Shown: positions 1 through 9,499 of the stretch, one piece after another | Layout of the letters: the number at the start of each line of letters is the position of its first letter | Numbering within the stretch: the first letter of the stretch is position 1 | Assembly (NCBI GenBank): GCA_036873135.1 | Contig: JAPTYO010000007.1 | Coordinates: 59,940,383 to 60,004,382, forward strand | DNA length: 64,000 bases | Reading direction: 5' to 3' | Source of the DNA: Clarkia xantiana subsp. parviflora | Taxonomy: Eukaryota > Streptophyta > Magnoliopsida > Myrtales > Onagraceae | Program-made: the position numbers and the translations under genes | Notes under the pieces: generated by a model | What the model was told of the DNA's origin: nothing | Databases searched by the model: none | What the model saw: only the letters and a program-made list of their open reading frames with translations

Positions 1-480
1 TTGCAAATCTACCTCAAGATACGCTCCTGGGGGCGTCGAAATTCGTAGTTTTTGGAAACCACTCTCAAGATACGCTCTTGGTGCGTCGAAGGTCGTAGTA
101 TAGAAACTACTCTCAAGATACGCTCTTGGGGGCGTCGAATGTCGTAGTATGAACACTACTCTCAAGATACGCTCTTGGGGGCGTCGAAATTCGTAGTTTT
201 TGGAAACTACTCTCAAGATACGCTCTTGGTGCGTCGAAGGGCGTAGTATAAAAACTACTCTCAAGATGCGCTCCTGGGGGCGTCGAAGGTCGTAGTATGA
301 ACACTACTCTCAAGATACGCTCTTGGGGGCGTCGAGGATCGTAGTATAAAACTACTCTCAAGATACGCTCTTGGGGGCGTCGAAATCTGTTCGCGGGATA
401 GGCTCCCGGAGGGCATTTAGTTCGTAGTTTTTAGAACTACTCTCAAGATACGCTCTTGGGGGCGTCGAATCTGTTGTTGA
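1..480. repeat. Tandem repeat of 48-51 bp in the 3' UTR of element A
   Basis: The block CTCAAGATACGCTC followed by TTGGGGGCGTCGAA recurs at about 13, 64, 112, 161, 212, 260, 309, 357 and 442. The spacing is 48-51 bp except for a last step of 85 bp, which holds an unrelated insert. About nine copies are visible and the array continues off the left edge. It sits between the integrase end and the expected 3' LTR. That position is known in Tat/Ogre elements as a hypervariable 3' UTR that gathers tandem repeats and can seed satellites. Confidence 0.9.
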
Positions 481-770
481 CTTGAATTCATATCTGTGTA
501 AGGATAACTTCATGATTATATCACCACATTCATTGGAAAATACCTTTGAGAGAAATCTTCCTCCCTTAAGAGCATTCATGTTTTTTGTACACCTGGGGTG
601 CCTTGGGTGGGTCAAGACACCCTTTGGAGGAAATCAAAGATAGTTGTAGAGTTGGAGTAACTTCGTGAGTTCTCCTTCTCCAAAGTTGTTTTTGGAAAAC
701 TTAGAAAGCTTGAACATGCAAAGTGCTAAATATGAAACTAAGGATATGGTCTTTTGCTTGTGCTTTCTTC

Positions 771-1298
771 TTAGACGTAGTATTTCTTTAGGTGCTCCCC
801 ACTGAAGGTGTTTGTGGAGATATACCCCTCCCCATCCTCGAGGCGGTAAGCATTTGCGTAGGGAACCGACGCTATCTTGTATGGTCCTTCCCACTTTGGA
901 GATAACTTTCTGACTTGGTCTAAATGTGAGAATTCGTTCTTCCTGAGCACTAGTTCTCCTATGTGGAATTGCCTCTCCTTGACTTGGCGGTTGTAATATC
1001 TTGCGGATACTAAACGCATTCGAGCTTGTGCTTCTTCCGAATTCCACCTTTTATCCTCCACCATGTCTAAGTCTAAGAGCCTTGCTTTGTTGTTCTCGTG
1101 TTCTTCGAAGTACGTGGTTCTTAGGGATGATACCGCCATTTCTGCTGGCGCCACCGCTTCGGTCCCGTATACTAGGCCAAATGGTGTTTCTCCTGTGGCT
1201 ATCTTTGGTGTTGTCCGCACTGCCCATAGAACATTTTCCAGCTCATCTACCCAACTTCCCTTGGTAGCATGGAGTCGTTTCTTTAGGCCATCTAGCAC
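771..1298 (-). pseudogene. Integrase C-terminal part, element A
   Basis: The translation contains WAVRTTP, TGETPFGLVYGTEAV and, near the end, SPKWEGPYKI, which are the end of the integrase core and the C-terminal segment typical of plant Tat/Athila integrases. It continues the frame of the upstream integrase piece after one in-frame TAG at 1404-1406; no frameshift is needed. In an intact element this is the end of one continuous pol polyprotein that inserts the cDNA into chromosomal DNA. Truncation at the stop would remove the last acidic catalytic residue and the C-terminal domain, so an active integrase is not expected. Confidence 0.85.
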
Positions 1299-1403
1299 TA
1301 TTTTGTTTGCCGACTCTACTTGTCCCTTTGTCTGAGGGTGCTTTACTGATGCGAAACTGTGCTCTATATTCAGTCTTTCGCAATACCACTGCAGCTTCTT
1401 GCT

Positions 1404-2036
1404 CTATAATTGTGGGCCATTGTCACTTATTATTGCTTTTGGCACCCCGTACCTCGAGACAATGTGAGATTGGATGAAATTGACGACTTGGTCGTCTATT
1501 GTCTTTCCCATTGCCTTTGCTTCTATCCACTTGGAGAAGTAGTCTATTGCTACTATTATGCAAGTCTTCTGGCCTTTTGTTCTTGGTAGGGGGCCTATCA
1601 GATCAATCCCCCACTGTGCGAATGGCCAGGCTCCCGAAATGGAGCTCAGTTTTGCCGCTGGGGCTGTTATATTTCTGGAGTACCTTTGGCAGTGATCGCA
1701 TTTTTGTACCAAGTCTGCTACTTCTTTGCTCATTGATGGCCAATAGTATCCTAGGTTGTAGACCTTTCGGATTATTGATCGTGCTCCTTCATGGCACCCC
1801 GCATCTCCCTCATGGAGTTCTGCAAGCACTCTCTCTGTTTCTAGGTATGTTATGCATTTGAGGAAAGGTGTGGAGTACCCTTTCTTGTAGAGTTCATTGT
1901 CCATCACTGCGTAATTCCTAGCCATCCTTTCAATCTTGACTGCCTCCACCTTATCCTTTGGGAGCTTTCCTTCCATGATGTATTGACGCATTGGGGTCAT
2001 CCAGGCTTCTGCTTCATCTATTACTAGAACCTCCAT
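1404..2036 (-). pseudogene. Integrase zinc-binding and core part, element A
   Basis: The N-terminal zinc-binding motif is visible as H-x-H spacing in ELHEGDAGCHEGAR followed by CDHC. The core then shows WGIDLIGP (first catalytic Asp) and IISDNGPQL (second Asp). It is separated from the RT/RNase H frame by a single in-frame TAA at 2037-2039, so the listed Met start is only the codon after that stop. It ends at a TAG right after the second catalytic Asp motif. Family knowledge: Tat pol is one polyprotein. Inference: two point mutations broke it. Confidence 0.88.
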
Positions 2037-4541
2037 TTATTCTATCACTGATTGCATTCTTTGCTCTACAAAGTGAACCTCTTTGCCTGCTTCTACTCCT
2101 AGGGCTAGTTTACTTAAGGCGTCTGCCTCTTGGTTTTGTTCTCTTGGGACTGATTCAATGTCGAAGCTTTGGAAGTTCTTTATTAGGTCCCTGGCTTGCT
2201 GCAAGTACTTCTGCATGTTTTCGGACTTTGCAGTGTAGATTCCTTTCACTTGATTGACAACTAGTTGAGAATCGCACTTGACTCTTAGATGCTTTGCCCC
2301 TACTCCTTTGGCTATTCTCAGGCCAGTTATCAGTGCTTCGTACTCAGCATCATTGTTTGTTGCCTTAAAGGTGAGTGCCATGGCATAGCGCATAGGTGTA
2401 TCGCTGTTTGGTGGGTATAGTAAGAGGCCTGCACCTGAACCTCCTCCATTGGATGACCCGTCAGTATGCATCTCCCATAATTCTTCTGATTGTTTCTCCT
2501 GACTACTACTTGCCTCGCTTGTAGTTTTGACTTCTTCCAAGTCTTCGTCTGGATTAATTCCGGTGAATTCGGCAATAAAATCTGCTAGAGCTTGCCCCTT
2601 TATGGCTGTTCTTGGGGCAAAATGAATACGAAACTCACTTAGCTCAATTGCCCATTTGGTTAGTCTTCCCGATGTGTCTGGTCTTTGGAGGAGGTGTTTC
2701 AATGGTTGGTCTGTGAGGACTGTTACTTCATGCCCATGAAAGTACGGTCTCAACTTTCTTGCTGATATAATCAGTGCATAGAGGTATTTTTCTATTGGCA
2801 AGTAGTTGATCTCATACTTTGCCAATGTTTTGCTTACGAAGTATACCGGCAATTGTGCAGTGTTTTCTTCTTTAATTAGCACTGAGCTTACTTCCACGTT
2901 GCTCACGGAGATGTAGAGGTAGAGGGGCTCCCCTGGTGTAGGCTTTGCTAGGGGTGGTAGTGTCTTTAGATGTTGTTTGAGTTGCTGGAAGGCTTCCTCA
3001 CATCTTGGTGTCCATTCGAATTTCTTGTTTGCCCTAAGTACCTCAAAGAAGGGTAATGCCTTGTCTCCTATCTTGGATAGGAACCTGTTAAGGGCTGCCA
3101 ACCTCCCGTTCAGTCGTTGAACCTCTTTGTGCTTCGTAGGTGACTGCATTTCTTCAATTGCCTGGAGTTTTTCGGGGTTTACCTCTATGCCTCGCTGGCT
3201 TACCATGAAGCCTAAAAATTTCCCTGATTGCACCCCAAATGCGCATTTTTTCGGGTTTAGACGGACTTGGTATTGCCTCATCCTCTCAAACGTTGAGCGA
3301 AGGTTCTCCACATGGTCTTTCTTCTCTTTGGATTTGACTATCATATCGTCCACATATGCCTCCATTGTCTTTCCTATCATGTCCCCGAAGATTTTGTTGA
3401 CCATTCTTTGGTATGTCGCTCCAGCATTTATGAGGCCGAAAGGCATCACCGTGTAATGGTATATCTCGCTATCAGCGTAGAATGCTGTGTGAGGGGCGTC
3501 CTCAGGGGCCATTTTTATCTGGTTATATCCTGAGTATGCATCCATGAAGCTCATTAGTTGGTGACCTGATGTTGCATCCACTAACTGATCTATTCTTGGT
3601 AGCGGATATGAGTCCTTAGGGCATGCTTTGTTTAGGTCGCGATAATCGATGCACACTCTCCAACTTCCTCCCGCCTTCTTTACCAGTACTGGGTTTGCCA
3701 CCCATGTTTGGAATCTAATTTCCTTGATGAAATTTGCCTTCAATAGCTTTTCCACTTCTTCCTGGATAGCTATCTTTTTGCTTCCTCCCATTGGCCTTAC
3801 CTTTTGTGTTATTGGTCGCGTTGCCGCATCTATATTGAGCTTGTGTGAGATTACTTCTTCTGATATTCCTGGCATGTCGCTTGGTGACCAGGCGAACAGA
3901 TCCTTGTATTCCCTTAGTAAAGCTACTAAGTGGTTTTCCTCTTCCTGAGATAAGGCGGTCCCGATTTTGGCCTTCCTATCGGGTTCTTCTATGAGTATCT
4001 CTTTTAGTTCCTCCATGGGGGCTGGTCTTCCGTGATCTTCTCTCGGGTCCTCGTCTATTAGGAGGACCTCTCTTGTTTTCTTCTTCTTGCTCAGTGCGAT
4101 CCTTGCACATTTCCTTGCTACCTTCTGGTTACCCTTTACTTCCCCTATTCCTTTGCTTGTGGGGAATTTCATTTTCTGATGTAGTGTTGATGGTACCATA
4201 CCCCACTTGTTGATTGTAGTGGTACCCAGGACTCCATTGTATTCCTCCATTTCTTCTGTGATGAAGAAAGGGACATCGATTTTTAACTGCTTCTGGCCTA
4301 CCCCCAATGTCACGGGTAATGTGACTGCCCCCAGTGGGTATGTTGGTTCTCCTGAAAATCCCACCAAGGGGGAGTGAACCTGTTTTATGCTACTTGGCCT
4401 TACTCCAAGTATGTTGAGGACTTTCTTGCTAATGATGTTGGGTGAGCTTCCACTATCTACCAGGATTCTTCCAATGTCCATATCAGTGATCTTCATTGTT
4501 ATGACCAGGGCATCCTTGTTGTCTGGTAACACTTGCTCCAT
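2037..4541 (-). CDS. Protease-reverse transcriptase-RNase H-archaeal-like RNase H polyprotein, element A
   Basis: This 834-residue frame is uninterrupted. The aspartic protease active site reads VDSGSS at about residues 28-33. Reverse transcriptase spans about 230-480 with motif A FMDAYSGYN (Asp334) and motif C YVDD at 396-399. A first RNase H follows at about 505-660; its usual catalytic Asp region reads YLYISVSN, so it looks degenerate. A second RNase H at about 690-825 shows HTDGSS, NNDAEYEAL, CDSQLVV and QEADALS, the four acidic positions of an active archaeal-like RNase H. Dual RNase H is established for the Tat lineage of plant Ty3/Gypsy elements. The Met at 4541 is probably not a natural start, since the frame continues upstream as gag until a TAG near 4620. 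Confidence 0.92.
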   Translation of the reverse strand: MEQVLPDNKDALVITMKITDMDIGRILVDSGSSPNIISKKVLNILGVRPSSIKQVHSPLVGFSGEPTYPLGAVTLPVTLGVGQKQLKIDVPFFITEEMEEYNGVLGTTTINKWGMVPSTLHQKMKFPTSKGIGEVKGNQKVARKCARIALSKKKKTREVLLIDEDPREDHGRPAPMEELKEILIEEPDRKAKIGTALSQEEENHLVALLREYKDLFAWSPSDMPGISEEVISHKLNIDAATRPITQKVRPMGGSKKIAIQEEVEKLLKANFIKEIRFQTWVANPVLVKKAGGSWRVCIDYRDLNKACPKDSYPLPRIDQLVDATSGHQLMSFMDAYSGYNQIKMAPEDAPHTAFYADSEIYHYTVMPFGLINAGATYQRMVNKIFGDMIGKTMEAYVDDMIVKSKEKKDHVENLRSTFERMRQYQVRLNPKKCAFGVQSGKFLGFMVSQRGIEVNPEKLQAIEEMQSPTKHKEVQRLNGRLAALNRFLSKIGDKALPFFEVLRANKKFEWTPRCEEAFQQLKQHLKTLPPLAKPTPGEPLYLYISVSNVEVSSVLIKEENTAQLPVYFVSKTLAKYEINYLPIEKYLYALIISARKLRPYFHGHEVTVLTDQPLKHLLQRPDTSGRLTKWAIELSEFRIHFAPRTAIKGQALADFIAEFTGINPDEDLEEVKTTSEASSSQEKQSEELWEMHTDGSSNGGGSGAGLLLYPPNSDTPMRYAMALTFKATNNDAEYEALITGLRIAKGVGAKHLRVKCDSQLVVNQVKGIYTAKSENMQKYLQQARDLIKNFQSFDIESVPREQNQEADALSKLALGVEAGKEVHFVEQRMQSVIE

Positions 4542-4690
4542 GTCTCTTCTTGAAAATTGTATTATATCTTCTCTCTTTCCTTCTTCTTGTTCTTCCTTTG
4601 GTTTATGGTCCTCTAACTATGCCATATACGCTTCCCTAGCATTCGCTGACTCTCCTCCAGCTCCATAACCTCCATGAATGACATATACGC
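4542..4690 (-). pseudogene. Residual end of gag fused next to the primer site, element A
   Basis: Minus-strand reading gives a short segment with IHGG, then SANAREAYMA, then a TAG, then the frame that leads into protease. The same IHGG...NAREVYA module lies at the gag/protease junction of elements B and J. So nearly all of gag has been removed by a deletion whose left end is just behind the primer-binding site. Compared with J the loss is about 1.8-1.9 kb. The TAG separates this remnant from the protease frame. Confidence 0.75.
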
Positions 4691-4730
4691 TTGCCATCTA
4701 GCTGGTGATAATTAGGCTTCCTATTCGAAA

Positions 4731-4746
4731 CCCACGGACGGCGCCA
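4731..4746 (-). other. Primer-binding site of element A
   Basis: Minus-strand TGGCGCCGTCCGTGGG starts two bases inside the LTR end. Elements B, C and J have TGGCGCCGTC at the same place. The TGGCGCCG start resembles the plant tRNA-Asp class of primer sites; the exact tRNA is inferred. Confidence 0.8.
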
Positions 4747-4748
4747 AG

Positions 4749-5494
4749 TGTTAGGTTCCGAGTCTAGGGTCAACGGGCGGTCGACTCAAGTCTCGTTCCT
4801 CACTGGAGATGTTGTGAATCGGGTGATCTCGGGTTGTGCTGTCCTAGCTTGCGTCCTTCCGTCCTTAGCCTCTCTCTCCTTTCGCCCTGCAGAAGGGGCA
4901 GTACCAGGCACAGAGGGGGGGGGTGGTGCCTGATGAACCCTCTCCGATGCCTAAGTCAGTACGGTTTTTAGAGAGATAAAGCTAGAGAGATGTCAGAGCA
5001 AAATTATCAACTTGCCAAGATGATCAAATGAATAGTGGAGGTGGGGTATTTATAGGCAACGGTGTCATTAAGGTGGCTTAATGACATCGTTAACCTTTAA
5101 ACACAGTTAATTAACCTTTAAACGCATAATTAAGACCTTAGGATACGGAGAAGGTAGGCGGAATAAACCGAGTATGGGAGTCCAAAATTGGTGCCGGGGC
5201 CCTTGGGGGGGAGGAAAATCCGACCCCCAAGGGTAGGGGTTGGGTGAGGCCACCCAACCCATCCTAGGGAGGATAGGGTTGGCCAACCCGATCTCTCCTA
5301 GAAGAGATCGGGTTGTTCCACCCGATCTCCCCTAGGTGAGTTTGACTCGGCCGGACGAGCGCTTCGGCCTCGTCCGGGCCGTTGGTGTTCTCGCGAAGTG
5401 TTCGGGTTGAAGTTTCGATTTACAATCATTAACGGGGTGATAAAAATAAAACGATTCGGAAGTCAACGGGTTCAAATTGGGCGTATATCCATCA
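4749..5494 (-). repeat. 5' LTR of element A (same family as element J)
   Basis: On the minus strand the LTR opens TGATGGATATACGCCC and closes GGAACCTAACA, matching the J LTR at 60714-61564 at both ends. A TATA box TATAAATA lies at 5047-5054, followed by C-rich and purine-rich transcribed parts. It is 746 bp against 851 bp in J. The difference of 105 bp is explained almost exactly by three fewer copies of a 34-bp palindromic unit. Confidence 0.88.
5263..5336 (-). repeat. Three 34-bp palindromic units in the LTR of element A
   Basis: CCTAGG, CCTAGA and CCTAGG occur at 5263, 5297 and 5331, exactly 34 bp apart. Each is the centre of an inverted repeat with arms such as CCCGATCTC and its complement. 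The array lies about 210-290 bp upstream of the TATA box on the element's sense strand. Confidence 0.85.
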
Positions 5495-6430
5495 CGCTCC
5501 TGCTAGCGTTTTTGAATGAAGCTTTCCCACTTAAGGTATAGGTCTTCATTATGTATGCATCCTTAAGAGGATATGCATAGTTTGAATATACATGAAGCTA
5601 TCCTATCAAGGAATGTATCTTCATGGCGTATGAACCCTTAAGAGGGATATACATACTTTGTAGTTAGGGTGATCAGTCCCACCTAAATGCCGCATCCTGG
5701 TTTGTATGCAGGGAATGGCTATGAACATGAGGATTTGCCTCTAAAAGGATTTCACAGCATGCCATTTTTTAGAAGTAAGCATGGGGTTTGCCCTTACAAA
5801 GAGGATGTCGCAGCATGCTACTTTGATAGATGTGAACATGAGGTTTGCCCTTGCAAAGAGGATGTCGCAGCATGTCACCTTTGATAATAAATCTTGGTGT
5901 TTATCCAAGATATTACTTGTTGTTGACGCCTTTGGAGTAGTCGTCATTTTGAGTAGCGAATTTATATAAGTCAATTTTGTAGATAATCCGCAAGTTGTCA
6001 TTGCGACATATAAGTTGACTGTGCACATAGCACGATGGCTTTGTGTTGCCGACATCTTCTTGAAATAGACGCCGTTATAAATGGAGAGATAAACTCCTTG
6101 TTGGTGTAGATAATAGATATGTTGGCGTTTGTATGCCGTAAGTTCCTCGTTACATAGTGTTTAGCTTGATAATAATCTTCTTGATGCCGCATAATATAAG
6201 TTGCATATGATAATGATTTGAGTTGTTGATATGAGTAATTTGCTCGTTGTTTGTTACTTGGTGTTAATCCAATGTAGAATGCGTATTATAGAGATGTACC
6301 TACGAAAGTAGATTAATCTTCATTAGAATTTGATTATGTGTACAGGAAGGCGTCTACTGATCGCACTTTCCGAGATATTTCTAAGTACAAACATGTTGAC
6401 AAAGATGTAAAGATAGATAAAAAGTGGAAA
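5495..6430. other. Noncoding tract with 3'-UTR-like repeats, left part of element B
   Basis: No coding region is convincing here; the short frames on both strands have no recognisable domain. The first part has loosely repeated CTTAAG(A/G) and TATGCAT motifs, followed by a three-copy repeat. By position it could be the 3' UTR of a Tat element. It starts directly at the LTR edge of element A. Confidence 0.5.
5727..5895. repeat. Three diverged copies of a 54-57 bp repeat
   Basis: Copies begin at about 5727, 5781 and 5838 with ATGAGGATTTGCC, ATGGGGTTTGCCC and ATGAGGTTTGCCC. The last two end in GAGGATGTCGCAGCATG; the first has a diverged version, GGATTTCACAGCATG. The unit is unrelated to the repeats of A and C. 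Confidence 0.8.
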
Positions 6431-6432
6431 GT

Positions 6433-7007
6433 CTATCTCCCTCTGAGATGTTTCGGTAGCGGACGAGCATCGTTCTTTGCGACATAGCTTCCCAAAGCTC
6501 CATGTGCAATAAACTCCTCTATTTCCATTCTCAGAGTTAAGAAATTGTTAGTATGGTGCCCCCATGTTTGGTGGTATCGGCACCAATCTTCCACATTTCT
6601 TCCTAGGAAGGCAGTCATCGGCTCAAGTGGACGTGGAAGCTTGTTTTCCAGGAGCTTGATGTATATTTATTCGACCTCCGTGTTCAAGGGGGTAAAGATG
6701 TCAGGGTATTCAACGCTTAAGCTTCCTGGCTCTCTTGAAGTTTGAGCTTCCTGATTCGAGTTGAGAGGTGTACCCCATCCCAGCTCGCGTTCACAAGAGA
6801 TTGCAGTCTCCAACTTTTCTTTCAGGCAAGCCATCATCTTGGTTGTACGCCATCCATATATTCTTCCAAACAGCAAAAATGTTGGCGTGTTCATATTCAA
6901 ATAAAATGCGGTGATGACTTCTTTCTTGGCCGCCCTTAGTGCAGCTGCATTTTGGGCAAACCTCCTGAAGTAAGCTGTGATGGACTCTTCTTGTCCTTGT
7001 CTGACAT
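6433..7007 (-). pseudogene. Displaced gag fragment of a second element
   Basis: Minus-strand reading continues from the end of protease as RQGQEESITAYFRRFAQN, a retrotransposon-gag-like stretch. A later frame has WCRYHQTWGHHTNN with Cys/His spacing like the zinc motif of Tat gag proteins (compare WCEYHEVYGQETDSC in B's own gag). Stops separate the pieces. A gag fragment downstream of protease is out of the normal order, so this is probably a rearrangement junction with another element. Confidence 0.6.
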
Positions 7008-7814
7008 CTAGGACGATCTGTCTTGTTGGGAGAGCGTCCTATCGAGTCCTGCCCTTGGTTTTAACTCCCTTTTCTCTTCATCATCATCATCTGAAGCAAA
7101 CAGCTTTCTTTTCACACCCAGTTCTATCACGGCAGTGGACACCTGCTTCATCTTCCTTAGAGCATTGACATAGCACTTCCATGCAGCTGTTTGGTCGCCC
7201 AGCACCTCGCCAATCCCATGAGGAGTTAGGAACTTCATCTTTTGGTGGGCAGTGGATGGCACAATGTCATGCGGGTTGATTTTCGTTCTTCCTAGGATGC
7301 CATTGTATGCTCCTACGGTGTTCACCACCACAAATGTGACATTGATATGAAGCGCCTTCCAACCTTCTCCCAGGATGACTGGCAGTGTGATCATACCCAA
7401 TGGGTACGTTGCAGCTCCAGCGAAACTGACTAACGGGAATGTACTTGGCGAAAGATCGGCTTCCGTTTTTCCCAATTTCTTGAGAACTTCTACGTGTAGT
7501 AAATCCGCAGCACTTCCACCATCCACCAATATTCATCGCACATCATATCCATTGACATCCATCGTAATGATAAGAGCATCATCGTGGGGGTAGACTATGT
7601 GCTTCTTGTCAGCGTTTGAGAACGGGATGATCACGTCTTCCTTCTCCGGTTGGCGTCTTTTCCCATACTTGGGAAAAACTTGTAATTGTGCAGCATAGAC
7701 ATCACGAGCATTAGAAATGCTTCCTCCAGCAGCTGGTCCTCCGTGAATCACGTTGATGACGCCACGCTTCGCCGGAGGCGGATTGACGTCCATCTTCTCC
7801 TTTCCCTTGTTCAT
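7008..7814 (-). pseudogene. Protease and gag/protease junction, element B
   Basis: The upstream piece holds RGVINVIHGG and NARDVYAA, the module before protease in this family, then PHDDALIITMDVNG. After one in-frame TGA the frame goes on with the aspartic protease: VDGGSAADLL (Asp-Gly active site), TYPLGMITLPV and NGILGRTKINP. The same order and motifs are seen intact in element J. Reverse transcriptase should follow but is replaced by foreign gag sequence at about 7007. Confidence 0.82.
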
Positions 7815-7826
7815 CTTTTCGGATGG

Positions 7827-9355
7827 CTAAGCATGGTTCTTCTTCTGGCGCTTGTCGCCTTGATCTACATACTGCTTGAGCTCTCCTTTGAGAATGAAAT
7901 TGTTTACATGGAATCTTAGACTGACACAACTGTCTGTCTCTTGGCCATAGACTTCATGGTACTCACACCATTTGTCTTCTTGCTTTCCAAGTGGACCTTT
8001 TCGGAAGTTTGTCGGATCCCTCCACATGTTGTCTTCCTTCATCTTTTTCAGGATCACGGAGAGTGGTGCATTCAAAGGAACGCAATCTGCCAAGTTTACT
8101 TCCTTCGGTCTTTGGAACTCTGACTGGAACGGCCTTTTTTGCGGTAGGAACTACCTTGATTGCTGTGAACCTTGTTGAGGTCTCGCCTGCTTCTCCTTAG
8201 CACAAGCTGCATTGAGTTTCTCCTTATTCTGATCCCTGAATCTCTCTAGATCCACGAACTCCTTGACTCTTGCCGCCAATTCTTCAAGTGTCTCCGCGGG
8301 GCGCCTTGACATCTTTTCCGCTAGGGAAAATCCTCTTCGGCCTAAGTTAGCAATGAAAGCGCGCACGATCTCTCCTTCAGTGAGGTTGCCCTGAATGTCT
8401 GCGACATTTTGGTTGAAACGGACGTAGTAATCCGCTAACGACTCATCATTTTGTTGTACGACCTCATTCAATGCATTTGGTCCCTTCAAGAGTGTGCGCT
8501 CTCCCATGTATCTTTGAATAAATTTCGCCTTCAGGTATGCCCACGATGTAACACTTCCACATGGCAATGAAAAGAACCAATGTGCGGCATTCCCACAAGG
8601 GTGTTGGGGAATGTCATGGCGACATGATGCGGATTGTCAATTCGTCCCAGCAAGGAGGCTTCATGTTGTTGAATATGCTCAATCGGATCTCCTTTTCCCC
8701 TGTGTTTCTCTCCTCCAATTCGGTTGAGAGCGTCTGGGACGCGGCTGTACACAAGTTCGTCGGAGAACGGATGCGACGCGTTCTCTTCAAGGGCATGCAT
8801 CCCTTTCATTTTTGACTGCTTCATCTTCTTCTCGATCATTTCTTCCAAAGCCTTAGTTGTAAGCCCCGTGACTGGGATGTCACTGTTGCACGCAGGCTTC
8901 CTCCACACCTCATTGTATGTATGAGCACGGGTTGCTTCCTTGAAATGGCCTTCCTTGTGCACGTCGGCATGGCTTGCTGACTTGAAGTTGCCTTCCTTTT
9001 GTGGTCTCTGTGAGTTGTTCACAGGGGGTTGCCTCCATCTTACTCCTTGCTGTTGCTGGTTCACACCAACACTTGGAGTGTATGAATGTGTAGCTTCCTG
9101 CCTTGCCTGCGGGTACTGGTTGGTTCCTTCAGAATATCCTTCGCCTTCTGAATGCTGCGGCTCTTGATGGTTGACATCATGCGACATCTCCCTCGTAGGT
9201 GCAGCATACTCATTAGCTGGCAGAGGTGGCGGCGGGGGTGCCATGTATCCCTGGTTTCTTAGAGTCTCCCTGAACGCGAGGAGCTCTTCCAGTGCGGCCA
9301 TCATGGCAGGTGTGACTGTTGGCAGGTTGCCCGCGCCCCTTGCTTGTTGCTGCAC
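7827..9355 (-). pseudogene. Gag polyprotein, element B, broken by frameshift and stops
   Basis: Three overlapping or adjacent frames make one gag. The N-terminal part (9355-about 8600) has a Pro/Gln-rich region, then GDPIEHIQQHEASL, the start of the gag core. A frameshift near 8600 moves the core to the next frame, with LKAKFIQRYMGERTLLKG, YYVRFNQNVADIQG and EGEIVRAFIANLG. A stop at 8151 precedes the zinc-motif part, WCEYHEVYGQETDSC. Gag forms the cytoplasmic particle that packages element RNA. The match in order and motifs to J's gag is clear; this copy cannot make a full protein. Confidence 0.85.
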
Positions 9356-9481
9356 TCCGTCAGCTGGCCCCTTGTGAGATGGTCCCGGTTGACTTCTCGT
9401 CGGCTTTGGCTAACTCGCACCTGCCTTCTTCGTGCGTCTGCCTTTCATAGCTTGCGGTATAGAACGACTTCCTATTCGAAT

Positions 9482-9497
9482 CACGCTGACGGCGCCA
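9482..9497 (-). other. Primer-binding site of element B
   Basis: Minus-strand TGGCGCCGTCAGCGTG lies two bases inside the LTR end, the same arrangement as in A and J. Confidence 0.75.
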
Positions 9498-9499
9498 AG

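Larger units (their letters stand above)
1..5494 (-). mobile_element. Element A: Ty3/Gypsy retrotransposon of the Tat lineage, gag-deleted, cut by the left window edge
   Basis: Read on the minus strand the order is 5' LTR (5494-4749), primer-binding site, a short gag remnant, protease, reverse transcriptase, RNase H, a second RNase H, integrase, then a 3' UTR with tandem repeats that reaches position 1. The second RNase H is the archaeal-like domain known as the mark of the Tat lineage. Most of gag is missing: only about 200 bp separate the LTR from protease, where related element J has about 2 kb. Pol carries two in-frame stops. About 290 bp between integrase and the repeat array (481-770) shows no gene. 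The 3' LTR lies outside the window, so LTR age and target duplication cannot be judged. The element is non-autonomous. Confidence 0.9.
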
